Source: Porites lobata
Lineage: Eukaryota > Cnidaria > Anthozoa > Scleractinia > Poritidae
DNA: 64,000 bases
Direction: 5' to 3'
Assembly: GCA_942486035.1 (NCBI GenBank)
Contig: CALNXK010000021.1
Location: 3,037,501 to 3,101,500 of the forward strand
The notes under the pieces are model-generated. The model was not told the DNA's origin, ran no database searches, and saw nothing but the letters and a program-made list of their open reading frames with translations. A program made the position numbers and the translations under genes. Below are positions 23,612 to 35,374 of this stretch, piece by piece (the stretch's first letter is position 1; each line of letters opens with the position of its first letter).

Positions 23612-23791
23612 TTAGTAGGGATTCTGCCACCCTAAAAGAAGTTCAGCTCGGGAGTTTTCTTGCTTTTCGGCTTCAAGTTTATCCAGATCGTTATAATCAA
23701 GAACCCCTTCTTGAGTTAGGTAATTCCAGTGTTTCTTAGGTTCCAAATCTTCAAGAATTGCGATACGATTTATTCTAAGCCTGACGTCCAT
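23612..23791 (-). CDS. CARD-like death-fold ORF, 59 codons
   Basis: The minus-strand ORF begins MDVRLRINRIAILEDLEP and continues YLTQEGVLDYNDLDKLEAEK, then RAELLLGWQ, and stops at TAA. The spacing of hydrophobic positions, the QEGVL turn, the acidic helix and the terminal R-A-E-L-L-L resemble caspase-recruitment domains of the Apaf-1 type (helices 1-5), which mediate homotypic CARD-CARD contacts in cytosolic apoptosis or innate-immunity complexes. At 59 residues it is shorter than a full CARD (about 85-95), lacking the last helix. It may be a single exon or a decayed fragment. No NB-ARC, caspase or repeat domain is visible on either side. The Met is the first in the frame; a stop lies a few codons upstream. 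Confidence 0.4.
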   Translation of the reverse strand: MDVRLRINRIAILEDLEPKKHWNYLTQEGVLDYNDLDKLEAEKQENSRAELLLGWQNPY

Positions 23792-25267
23792 TCCTCTGCG
23801 ATTCTTTCAATTGCATTATGTTAGGTAAGTTTATCGATACAGTTTTTCCCTATCCCAGAAATCACCCCGCCGACCACCCTATCATGTTGAAACAGAAAAA
23901 GCGCTGGGGACGAGCCGAAATCAAGCCCATCTCCTCTCATTTCTGTATTTTGGATAAAAACTGAATAAATTCGAAAAATTGACTTAAATTTTTTAAAAAA
24001 GTCCCTCTATTTGTAAGACGGACCTCTTGCATCTTCAACAATGGCGTTCAAAAAATATAGTTCTGTTGCCGTGTGCTTATCATAAACTAGTTTGTGTTTC
24101 GCTCTTTCTTGGCTAACTTGACTTTCGTATTGGTACAAGGAGCTTACCTTTCTCGACCATCTCTTTAACGGAAAATAACACTGAACAACCGCAACGTTTG
24201 GAATTCAGGTTATTTAAACGAAGGCCGCTGTTTAATAAATTATTGGACCGAAATATCTCTTCCTTAGTTAGAGTGGGTTAATTTAAGAAAATAAATGCTT
24301 TTCCAGTCTACGCTATATGCTTTCTTAAAATTGTGCACGATAAATGGTGTTTAAATAAAAACGTTGGGCAAACTGAAATTGGCTCTGAACGCAGCTTTGT
24401 TGAAAAAGAGCTAACTCCGCTTTAAATAACTGGCCCTTAGTCTTACTGACCGTAGATTATCCAATACGACAGACGCTTTCAGATGAAATATCATTTGCCT
24501 CTTCCTTACTTATTTTCAGCTCAGCTGTCATGAAACTGCGAAGAATTCTTTCAGATTTTACAAACGACTCATCGTTTTGCTCGCGTATGTTTAAAAATGC
24601 GGTTTGAGTCGGCGACTGTGACAGCTGCACAATGTTCTCATTGGTTCCAAAATCTAAGCTAAACTGGTATCACGAAAGCGCAAAAATTGGTCAAATCATA
24701 AAAGAAACATGATGCAAAGAAAAAGAAACAAAACATTATCGCACCTGAAGAGTGGATCTCTCTAGCCTTTAAGAACTTGACTATCATAGAAGTAAAAACT
24801 ATTAGTTGGTGTCCATAGGCTTATCGCAACTGAAAAACTAAACCTAAGAAAGTACACTAAAAGCAACTTAAATCAATCTATAAATCGGCGGATCAGCAAT
24901 CAATCATAACTCACGATCAGTTCAATGTAAAATAGACATATATAGTCACGTAACTTCCAATACATTTGGCGGAAACTTTGGACGCTTAGACCAATATGTA
25001 TTAGGGCATCCAATCTAGGTAAGTTGGTTGATTAGAACTGATTAGGTTTTAACTCCGTAAACCGCCGCTAGGCATTCATGCATCAGTTATATTCAAGAAT
25101 GTTTTCTTACCTTGTATATGCAATTGTCTTTGTTGTAAAATACAGCGGTCGCCTCAGCAAAGAGATAATTCGGTTACAACAGATAAACAAGGAGGAATGG
25201 GTATAAGCTAATCGCGTAACCAGATTTTCCACGGACAAGGGAAGGGGAGATCTGGTAAAGTTCGATT
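23792..25267. other. Non-coding
   Basis: No convincing coding frame or repeat boundary seen. The short frame at 25107-25307 (minus) overlaps the LINE tail and is not real. Confidence 0.4.
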
Positions 25268-26205
25268 TACATACATACATACATACATATCCTTTATTTA
25301 AACACAATAACCTTTAAAGCTCAAAGCTTGTGGGGTCGTGTAAAAATGATTACAAATGGGTAAAACTGTATAAAAGTAAGAATAAAATCACTTACAAAAT
25401 ACAACTACAATTAGAACTCTAAAAATATACAGTAAGATTCTAACCAGAAAGTAAAGAAAGAAATAAATTAAAATAAATTAAAAAAATACAAGGTTAAAAT
25501 GAATTTACATTAGTTACCTCTAAGTAAATTGACTACAGCAATTAAAACAAAAAAATAGTTAGAAGCGTTTAAAATCTTGGTAGTGCCTGGGCAGCGACTG
25601 GACCGACTGTGCGCTAAAATCAAGTTCCTTAAAATAAAAGTCCTTCTTCACTTTGCGATAAAAAACAGTAAACTGGTCAGTCAATTGACTCGAGACAGCG
25701 TTCCAAAGAATAGCGCCTCTATAGCTAATAGAGTTTTTAAGAAACTGCGAGTTAAAACGCGGGACGATTATGTTATTACTCCTTCTGAAGTTGTATGCAG
25801 TGCAGGGTTTATTTGTCAAGTATGAAAGAGCCGAAGGTGCTTCACCTATAAACACGCTATGGAGTAGTTTAATTAATCGAAGTTTATAATAGAGGGTTAA
25901 AGTGTTCCAGTTAGAATGTCGATAAACTTCCTCGGTAGGCATATCTCGGGGAAAGTTGTATATAATTCTGGCTGCCCTACGGTGAAGTACTTCCAGAGAA
26001 TGTAGAAGCTCTGCATTAGGGCAGCCGCCCCAAACGACTAGTCCATATAGAACTGATGGTAAAATTATCTTGAAGTACAAGTCCAATAGGGCGTTTCTGC
26101 TCAAGAACGAACTCCTTTTCAGGAGGTTCACTTTGTTTACGAAATTCTTTTTTACATTGATAAGGTGACGTGACCAGGAAAGCCTCTCATCGATAGTTGG
26201 AGTCA
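25268..26205 (-). mobile_element. 5'-truncated LINE, 3' end only
   Basis: On the minus strand it runs from the end of the RT domain through a 3' UTR with an AATAAAGG signal into a (TATG)n tail at about 25268-25290 (CATA repeats on the plus strand). Only the last part of pol remains, which is typical of target-primed reverse transcription that stopped early. Confidence 0.8.
25559..26131 (-). pseudogene. LINE reverse transcriptase C-terminal part
   Basis: A 190-codon frame, extendable upstream to about 26202, where GVTIDERLSWSRHL-like residues fit the conserved LGVxIDExLxWxxH block. It then reads FKIILPSVLYGLVVWGG, LEVLHRRAARIIYNFPRDMP and SISYRGAILWNAVSS, the thumb/connection region of CR1/Jockey-type elements. 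The catalytic palm is missing. The frame itself is intact, so this is a fairly young truncated copy. Confidence 0.85.
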
Positions 26206-27210
26206 GTTAACCTTAGTTGCTGCTTTATGAAGATTTCACAAAGCTCTTTGTTACAATATTCTCACACCGCGATTCAGACTCCGAAATTTGAACTATGCAA
26301 AGAAGCTCAAAGTTTATTTTACATTATTAGCATTGCAGTAATGATATTATTGTCATATGCAATTATCTACATGTATGAGATAAACTAAATAGAAAAGTTT
26401 CTTTATGTCCAAAACAGCTATCTTGGTATTTCAATTACACATACTTCTGATGAGTGCCTTGATCAGATCCTCAAAAAACTAACAGTCATAGACCTGTTAT
26501 GCCTGTAGACATTGTTATTTTTTTCAATGTACAAGATTGTGATACTCTCAAGAGGTTTCCTGTGGTGTGTTTTCTTAAATTTAATGTACACCTGAATGAG
26601 ACAAAATTTGAAAGAAAGAGTGCTGTTTTCTAAGTATAATCAAATGACCTATATTAAGGCAACAAAGCACACAAGCAAAAACAGTCTTTTAGGGAGGTAC
26701 AAATGACTGTTCGGGTTTATAAAAGTAGCAACTTGACATCTCCGGCTAGTTCAAACTGAATGTCATTCAGTTATAAAGCAACTGTGTGTCCTCCTTTCAC
26801 ACTGGTATAAATCGCAATCTTCCCTAAGTATCCATCACCATGTGGTTTAACAATTACAGTGAATGTTTAAAACACAGTATTATCTAACTGTAAACTAATG
26901 AGTCAAGTCCATCACAGAAAGCTAGTGGGAAAGAAAAAAATATGTTAAAAAAAAAGACGACTGGGATTTCTAAAACGATTTGTTGTCTAAACATCTAAGA
27001 ACAGTTAAGGAAAATTTAACTGAAGTGAGGAAGTACATTCCTTCAATTTGTTATTGGCTTTGAAAACCCACAAAAGGTATTTCCAGTTAATAACATTTCT
27101 GTCTCCATCACCTTCATGAATTGTGCCATTCAGCTGCATAAGAACTATGAATAGTTCAATCAGGGAGGAAGGTGTCTCCAAGGAAATCTGTGGTACAGTC
27201 CGGCCACTTC
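26206..27210. other. Non-coding
   Basis: AT-rich, with no domain or element boundary recognised. A 157-codon minus-strand frame at 27005-27478 lies mostly within the repeat arm that begins at 27211 and is very Phe-rich. I do not consider it a gene. Confidence 0.4.
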
Positions 27211-27299
27211 TGTCCAGGATCGATCTTGTCAGCAAAAATTTGCTAGCAAATTGTTTTCGCAATTTTAGCAAAAAAGATTGAAAGAATACTGCTATCAGA

Positions 27300-28110
27300 A
27301 AAGTATAGAAGAAATAGAAAATGTCGCAAAAATCGCAAAAGTAAGAAGAATGTTTCTTGCTATGTGAAAAGATTGAGTAAGGAATATGGTATGGCAAAAA
27401 TAGCAGCAATAACAAATTCTCCAAAATTCTACTTTTACAAAGAGAAAAGGCCAAGAAGGGCTTCTTGAAGTCCGCCAATTTTCCAAAAATCCCAAAAGGA
27501 ACGGGAATTTTCCTTGCTAAGTGAAAAGATTGAGTAACAAATGTAGCAAAAATAGCGAGAATAACAAATTTAACAAAATACTACACTTAGAAAGAGAAAA
27601 GTTCAAGAAGGGCTTCGAGATGTCCGCAAATTTTGAAAAAAATCGCGAAAATAACAAGAGTTTTTCCTGCTATGTGAAACGTTTTGAGCAACAAATATCG
27701 CGAAAATAGCAAAAATAACAAATTTCACAATATTCTACACTTAGAAAGAGAAAAAAAAAGAAGGGCTTCGAGATGTCCGCAAATTTCGCAAAAATCACGA
27801 AAGTAACAATAATTGATTGAGCAACAAATATGGCAAAAATAGCAAGAACAACAAATTTCACAAAATTCTACAATTGGAAAGAGAAAAGGTCAAGAAGGGC
27901 CTCAGTAAGTCCGCAAATTTCGCAAAAATCTCAAAAGTAACAAAAATTTTTCATGCTATGCGAAAAGATTGAGCAACAAATATGGCAAAAATAGCAAGAA
28001 TAACAAATTTAACACTATTCTACACTTAGAAAGGGAAAAGGAAAAGGAGAGCCACGAAATATGCCAAAATGCCACAAATTGGCTAGAGTAACAAGAATAG
28101 GCAAGAATTG
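27300..28110 (-). repeat. Left tandem array (about 150-bp units)
   Basis: The landmark AAGAAGGGCTTC...GTCCGC recurs at about 27452, 27605, 27760 and 27890 (last copy GGCCTCAG), with CAACAAATATGGCAAAAATAG-like text in between. The many short open frames (27005-27478, 27670-27861 and so on) follow from this periodicity. Confidence 0.8.
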
Positions 28111-29449
28111 TTGAAGGGTAAGAAAGGGGCCAAGAACACCCGCGCATCATTGTTTTCCCCTAATACTAATGGTTATCTTAACTGGGATACGTTCTTGTCC
28201 AGTAATTTTGTAATGCGTTCCATTTTCGCGAAAATGAAATCATCAGTTACAAACGTGACACTATTTATAATTACTGACAGTAGCAAAATACTGTAATATC
28301 AATCTGTGTATGCTTCGTTCTGCCATCAACATACAGCTGCAATGCATAAAAAGGAGTGTCGCCCACAGAAGGGGAAAATTTTAAGCAATAAGAGGGGGTG
28401 GTAGCAGAACTTTTCATGGCCAAGAACCATCCTAACAATCGTTCTAAAATATCAAGAATAGCACATTGGGGGAAAGAAAACGGGCATTATACATGAATGT
28501 TGCTCTGCAATACCCAAAGTTTTTTAAACAAGGTTTGCCAGTGATTTGGTAATCCTTCCCTTTTAAATCAAGGCTTATAGTTAAACAACAATCACCCCAA
28601 TGAATGTTATTTATATGTGTATGCCAATCCATTTATTTTAAATAACAATTGATCCAATTGTGCGTTTATGTGTGCTTCGTTTTATTACCCATGAATCATG
28701 AACAATTAAACAAAACCACCGAGAAAAGAGACCAAAAGACTTAGGCCATACAAATACAAAATGTCATAACATGATTGCCTCACCTACAATCTCTGATGGG
28801 TCTCTGGTTTAAGAAATATCCTTTGTGGACGTTTAAAGCTACAAAAAACCCAAAAAATGAAAATTACATTGTCACAGATACAGTCTGACCCATTATTGGC
28901 ATACTGCAGAACACTAAACTTCTACTAAGAAAGGGCTATAACAAGCCTACTGTCACAATTATTTGGCTATTTTTTTAAACTGAATTTTCCATCTTTTGAC
29001 GAAATTGTAACAGTGACGTTTTGCTAGGGTGAAAATCCTAAGCATGCAACATGCGATTTTTCGCAATCTTCTTATTCTTTAAATCGCAAATATTTAAAAT
29101 ATAAAACAGGAAGCGGTCTTGGTTCATGTGCCTAGTGATCCTCCCATACTTTGCAAACCAGGCAAATGTCTGTTCACAAACTTCTGTGTCCACCTACAAC
29201 AACAAACAGTTCTTGTTAAAATAAATGTATTGAGAGGTACGTTATGTATGAAGGTTTGCTATTTTTTAGTTCTTGCAATAAAAATCACTATACAAGTAGT
29301 TGTTACCTATCACTTAATAACAGAAACAAAAAGAAAAAATAAAGAAAGGCATATTTTGAGGTATGAACAAAGAGTCCTTTTACAACTATATAGAACTTAC
29401 TTCCTCTAGATCCTTGCGATCATAGGGATTGCACTGCTCCTTGCACCAT

Positions 29450-30170
29450 TTGTCTGAATGGTTGTGGAAACGTAGCTTGTTTTGTTTTTCTTGCTATTTC
29501 TGCGATATTTGTTACTAGGTGTTTTTAATTACCAAGAAAAATCCTTGATACTTTTGCGTTTTTTTGCCACATGTGAGGACACTTCGGGGCCCTTCTTGGC
29601 TTCCTCTTCTTCTAAGTCTTGATTCTTGTTAGATTTGTTATTTTTGCGATTTTTGGGATATTTGTCATGGGTGTTTTTAGCTAGCTTGAAAAATCCTTGT
29701 TATTTTGCCGATATTTGTCATGGGTGTTTTCAGCTAGCAAGAAAAATCCTTGTTACTTTTGCGATTTTTGCGATATTTGCGGACATTTCGAGGCCGTTCT
29801 TGGCTTCTTTGCTTTCTAAGTCTTGAATGTTCTTACATTTGTTATTTTTGCGATATTTGTCACGGGTGTTTTTAGCTACCAAGAAAAATCCTTGTTACTT
29901 TTGCGATTTTTGCGATATTTGCGGACATTTCGGGGCCCTTCTTGGCTTCTTTTGTTTCTAAGTCTTGATCCTTGTTAGATTGTTATTTTTGCGATATTTG
30001 TCACGGGTGTTTTCAGCTAGGAAGAAAAATCCTTGTTACTTTTGCGATATTTGCGGACATTTCGGGTCCTTCTTGGCTTCTTTTTTTCTAAGTCTTGATT
30101 CTTGTTAGATTTGTTATTTTTGCGGTTTTTGCGATATTTGAAAGTGATTTTCTGACGTTATTTTTTCTCA
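29450..30170 (+). repeat. Right tandem array (about 135-200-bp units)
   Basis: The inverse of the left array. GGGGCCCTTCTTGGCTTC-like blocks lie at about 29586, 29791, 29931 and 30063, each followed by TAAGTCTTGA and TTATTTTTGCGATATTTGTC. Units here are more alike than in the left array, which suggests recent homogenisation. Confidence 0.8.
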
Positions 30171-30226
30171 ATTATTTCTTTTGCGACAATTGCGAAAAAA
30201 TTTCCTGGCAAATTTTTGCTACCGAG

Positions 30227-30272
30227 ATCGATCCTGGACATATCTCTATCGTGAGATATGTCCAAGATCGAT
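30227..30272. other. Near-perfect hairpin at the element's right end
   Basis: The arm ATCGATCCTGGACATATCTC (30227-30246) faces GAGATATGTCCAAGATCGAT (30253-30272) across a 6-base loop, 19 of 20 positions complementary. The outer arm together with the following AGCAAATTTTACAGGCAA resembles the element's own terminus, so two ends may abut here head to head. Confidence 0.75.
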
Positions 30273-30549
30273 TATCGTCGAGCAAATTTTACAGGCAATC
30301 ATACCGACCGGTCACACTTTTGATGGCCAGTGCACAGCAAGATTGAGGAATTTAGACACAGCAATAGGAGGTTCATCATAGGATGTATTATAGATTAGAT
30401 TGTGCGTATTTTCAGCTCTCCGGAGCTAGTGGAACTCCATATCAATCCTTTAAAAGTTCGCTTAGCTGTAGCGTTGAAAGAGGAAGCTAAATGACAGGTA
30501 TTTGTAAGAGACTGTAAGCATTGAACCTTGTTGTTTTACTGCATTTTAA

Positions 30550-31185
30550 GAGCCCATGACTGTAAATATCGAGAATCGCTGGTCAGGCTAAAAAAAAAAC
30601 GAAAATTCTGATAATTTGTCAGAAACACCCCTTTGGGGAACTATCTTCGAAAAAAATATTTTCAACTTTCAAGAATCTATAGTTTTCGAGAAAATGAAGA
30701 AAAACGAAAATAGCGGTTTATACCTAATTAATTATGCAAAAATTAGAGTAGAAATGACCTACTTTATCGCGTCTGTACTGAGGCAAGACTCAAAGCTATA
30801 AAACAGAAATATTTTTTGTTTAAAACAATTCTATCTGTTCTTTCTATCCATGGTATTTTTTAAGCCATAAACTTGATTTTGAATTTTTTATGGTTTTTTA
30901 AAAACTACCATCACTGGCACTTTTTAAAATGGCTAAAAAATGAGCAACTTCAGAGGCAAAAAACTCACCTTGGTATGTGTGATACCTAGCCAAAATGTAT
31001 ACTAGGACAAAGTTCAGCTCTTATATTAACAGAATATGAAATAAAAAATCTGGGTACTCCGGATTCGCCTTTACAAAATAAAAAGTTTCGTGACCACCAG
31101 TGGAAAAATATCACAAATTTGCATAAGTCAAATTTGTATAGAAATGTTGCGGCAGCCGGGTTTTGTTTCAATTCAGGGTCAGTAT
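30550..31185 (+). repeat. Left long TIR of the 5.4-kb element
   Basis: It matches the reverse complement of 35375-35950. Both arms keep two small open frames: one near the tip (IFNFQESIVFEKM...) and one reading inward-to-outward on the opposite strand (WWSRNFLFCKGESGVPRFFI). Since the arms are nearly identical in DNA, this says little about selection. Confidence 0.8.
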
Positions 31186-34100
31186 GTAATGTTCGGAAAC
31201 ATCACGAAGTAAGAAAACGTTTTTTGATAAAGTTTATGTTAAAATATCAGGGTAATTAACCGTTCACAAAAAATAATAATAAAAAACGACCTCGAAGAAG
31301 CGTTATATAAAAGAGCCGAATTATTATGTAAACTATATCCCATGTCTCTCATTTCTTTTCCTAACTTCCTTGTATTAGCATCCATCTGTATCATCGTAAA
31401 TTCGTCTCCGGTATATCTAAAATAGGTAGGTACATTTTCCTTAAAATTTTATTTTGAAGGAGGTTTTTTGCGAACGGGATACACTGCGTGAAAGTAAGTC
31501 ATAAACTAACAGTTAGAGTAACAATGTCACGCAACGACGTCTCGAGCAGCTCCGCCTTCTTTTACTGATTGTTTTGTCCTTATGAAATTTTATGGAAACT
31601 TTGTTTTGAACAGACAATGTGTTGTTCGCAACATCATTTGTTTCTCAGTAGTTTATTTTCTTTTCAGAAAGAAGGGATACTATCTTTGCATGAGAGAAGC
31701 TGGGGTCCGGGCCTGTGAGTTACGCATTAAAAGTTAGCATTTTCTTGTCGGAGATGTTGAAATCTGATTTTTTTACTACGTATTACAAACAACAAACCGT
31801 CCCTTGGTTAATTTCTTTACTTTTTCACAAATAGAGGTATAATTAGGCAGCTACCAAAGGCCCTAGGAAACAGCTAAGTAATCGTAGTTCATACGGTCCA
31901 GCGGGTTCTCTCCTCCGAAACGAATCCGAAACACCTTTCCCGCAAAAACTGCCCCTTTTAGGTCATCTCGGAGCTGTACCACCTGCCAAGGGGCGTTTTC
32001 CTCCAAATACAAAATGATATTTGTTGATTTCAAAAAATAATCCAGCAGCGCCTTGGTGTGTAAATCTATACGCGGAACCCATGAACAAAAAAAGTTCCAA
32101 CCGACGCCGCCGAAGAACTGGAAAAGGAGACTAGCGGTACAGTCGAACCTCCCGACAGCGACCACCCAAAATGCGCAGACTTAGTGGTCGCTAACGGGAG
32201 GTGGTCTCTTACGAGAATCGGACCACAGGAGGTTTCTTTGAGAAGAAAAGTGGACACATCTACTTTACGGAAGATGATTTATTGCATGCAATTTCCAAGT
32301 TACGATATGTGCAGTTTCATGTTGTTGTTATTCCTACCACAAGAGATCAGAAAACTCGTCAGGTGGTCGCTTACAAGAAGTTAAAAACAATGCAAAATCA
32401 TTGAACAGTCAGCCCCAATTAGTGGTCGCGGGCGCTTAGAGGAGAGATTCCAACTGTAAGACTTAACTGGGTGGGTTTTGGTGTTTTGGATAGGTGGTCG
32501 CACATGGACCACCTTTCACGACAATGCGACTAGGATTTGTCCATGGAAGATAAGACTCCTTGTCCACTGCTTTTGAGCTACTCTAACCAACTCCCACCAA
32601 TGTCGAGCGCTTGCAAAACGTAGCATCATCTTGAAAAAAGAAGTATCAGAAAGGTCATCCTTGACGCCCCCGGCCTATCGTAGTATCCGGAACGAACTTA
32701 TATCGACGTCAGTACCATTTACTAACCGGACAGCAAGGCGACGCAGAGTAAAAAGCGTAACTTGACTACGTTTTTCAGTTTACAGCAGACCCAAGTTTTG
32801 TTTAAAGAAATACCTGCCTTTTGCTCAGGAGCATTAACGTCAGTACCCGCAATGTCCCATCTCGTGCCTTCACACCGGAACGTCCGATCGAATCACTGTT
32901 TAGTTGATAGCTACTCCTCTCTTCCCCTTCCTGAGACTTATCTAGGAAGATCGAAGGGCCTCTGCTCGCAGGGTAGTTGATAGCGACCAAGGAGCTAAAT
33001 AACATAGCGAGGTAAGTAAGTGGCACCGGTGGTTTTTTTTACGCCTAACCGTTTCCCAAAGTAAAGAAGAAAAGAACTTCAGACAAAGGGAAAGAAGACT
33101 TATGCGATAAAACTGCTCTTAAATTGATGTTTAGCTATGGCATGTGCGAGGGGGTGGGGGCTATTTTTAAATTAAAATTGCTGAATAAAATGTGCCGTTA
33201 CCAAAAAAATTACGCAAAAACATTTTTTCCTTGGTTTGGAATTTTGACAATGAAAATTTTAGCTCTAGCCATTTGTGATACCAGGCAAAAAAAATCCAAT
33301 ATTTAGATATTTCCCTCTTAGCAGCAGGCCCTTTAATTACAGTGTCCTTAAGTTTGGACGGCACCTAATATTATATATCCGCAGGAACGAAACATGACAA
33401 CAGCTGGTTACAGATTGTCAATGTGTGAGGCGGGGGTTCTGGGCTCCCTGTGGCAGTTCTTGTCGAGAAGACCCCAAATCAGTATATTTGCTGTTTTAGG
33501 TTGATTCTGTGCTAAAGTCATTACTTACTGCCTTTACCCAGTCAAAAAATGTTCAGTGTAGAGTTACATGTGGGGTATGAAGATATCATTTTATTAGGAA
33601 GCACTAGCCAAAAATATCTTTTTGGGTGATGCATTTAAACTTGAAAAAGATGGCCCAATTTTTCCAGTTTTCAGTCCATGTCCATCCTGGCCATCAGTAG
33701 TAACAGAACGCGACAGGAAACAGTTTCAGTTTCAGGCAAGCGCGAAGTGAGTGAGAAGCGCTAGACAAGCGCGACGGGGAAGACGCAGAAAAAACAACGG
33801 CCTGTCTACATACCATCGTTTTTTTGCATACTCCTTAACGGCTCTCCTCACTCGCTTCGCGCTTGCATTCGCTCCGGCTTCAGGCTTAATTGCCATCGCT
33901 CGCCTGGAAAACGCACGCCTGTTATGTAGGCTAGCCAGTTAGCTTGGTATGGGAATGGCTGAAAAAGAGATTTGCAACACAAGACTGCTCAATTGGACGT
34001 ACAGAAGCCAAAATTTGGACATCTCTTACGAACCTATATCGATCTTTCTCTCCCGCTCTCTTTTTTCCCTATGCCTTTCTTCTTCTGTTGCTCCGGCACT

Positions 34101-35374
34101 TCCCACTGTTTTTGTTTTGCAAGAAAGTTTGGCTTGCTAACTTTTCAGGAAAGGGACATTTAATTAATCTGTAGAGAATAGAAGGTAAATAGAAAAATTG
34201 GAAGTAGATTTTTTTCCCCAAATGTTGCTTTTTTGTTTATGTAACTCTCTCAAGATACATGAAGATAGGTGAAAATTTGCTAAATGAAATGCCAGTGGAA
34301 AAAATCTATCCTTGTTGATTTTGATCAGTTTATAACCTTGGTGAATAAATGGAAAGATAAATCGGTTCATGAAGGATATTCATTTTTCCAAAAAAATAAC
34401 ACCAAAAAGGCCCCAGTATCAGCAGTACTCCGTTCATCTGGTTTACTTTTTCTATTGAGAGGACAATTGCAAGGATCCGTGAGGGTCTATTCAATGAAGG
34501 TTTCAACTAATCAATGGCACAATTACGGGTCGGTCCACTTGGCGATCTTTGACCATCTTTGGCTGTTCGAAATCGTGTCTGGGTAATAGTGTTGAACGCC
34601 GAACAGTGAAGAGGCAGAAAGAGGAGGTGGAAGAGTTTCAGAAAAGAGAGAAAAGGGGGCGATGATAACTTCAATCTTGTCTTTACTTACGTTATTTTTG
34701 ATATGCGAGACGTGGCAATTTCACCAAAATATAACTTTGAAAAACTACCGAGAAAATTAACTATTTCGGATTTTTATTGATTGAAAACTTATAGGGTCTG
34801 ATGTATAGTGTAAGTTATTAATGGCAAATCCCTAAAATGCCTTGACAAATGATCTATCGGTACCATAAAAGCATGTGCCCACTCCAAGAAAGATGTATGA
34901 CCGCGAAATTCATTCAGGTGAACAAAGTAAAGTTAAGTTATCTGACATGAATAATATTTCTTTACACACTTCAAAACCTCTCATTTTTTTTTATCGGGTT
35001 TGACAACTGTTACGCAATTGCAGAATACAGCACTCCAACACCCAACAACAATTGCAGAGCAACCTTAATTTTATAATGTACAATTAAGAAGAGCTAACAT
35101 ACAAATTATAAAACATTTAACATTAGCCATTTTCCTGGTTTTGCTATTTCAAGCCTCAAATATTGCGTGATGCTAACAGTATTGAAACCCGTCCTTGTGT
35201 ACGATAGCAATATGCAGGTGAATTTATAACAAATTTGCCACATTGTGTCACCAACCTTCACAGCAATTTCTTATCAGGAATATCAATTTTTCAGATCCTT
35301 TACTTAATTTTAGCTTCATTTAAAGGGCTTTCATCCTTTCTCAGCTACGTTTCGAATATACCACGTACCGAAAC
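31186..35374. other. Interior of the 5.4-kb element
   Basis: Only short open frames. Around 33700-33935 there is a locally GC-richer stretch (AAGCGCGAAGTGAGTGAG, CTCACTCGCTTCGCGCTTG) whose two parts are partly complementary, probably another small palindromic MITE. I see no transposase on either strand. Confidence 0.45.
32140..32456. mobile_element. Pogo/Tigger-like MITE, copy 1
   Basis: 317 bp flanked by TA on both sides, with ends CAGTCGAACCTCCCG and the complement of GAGATTCCAACTG. CAGT termini plus TA duplication are characteristic of pogo/Tigger MITEs. Just inside the left end, CTCCCGACAGCGACCAC faces GTGGTCGCTAACGGGAG, giving a subterminal hairpin. Copy 2 lies at 51460. Confidence 0.65.

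Larger units (their letters stand above)
27211..30240. mobile_element. 3.0-kb TIR element with tandem-repeat arms
   Basis: The termini TGTCCAGGATCGATCT (27211) and the complement of GATCGATCCTGGACA (ending 30240) are inverted. The similarity extends inward through AGCAAAAATTTGC and TTTTCGCAATT. Each arm is then a tandem array of units of about 130-155 bp, in opposite orientation in the two arms. No transposase is visible in the 1.3-kb centre (28110-29450). No certain target duplication was found. Class unknown. Confidence 0.7.

Noticed and set aside
27005..27478. 157-codon Phe/Leu-rich ORF as a membrane protein
   Set aside because: It runs across the boundary into the minisatellite arm, and its hydrophobicity reflects poly-A/T-rich repeats.
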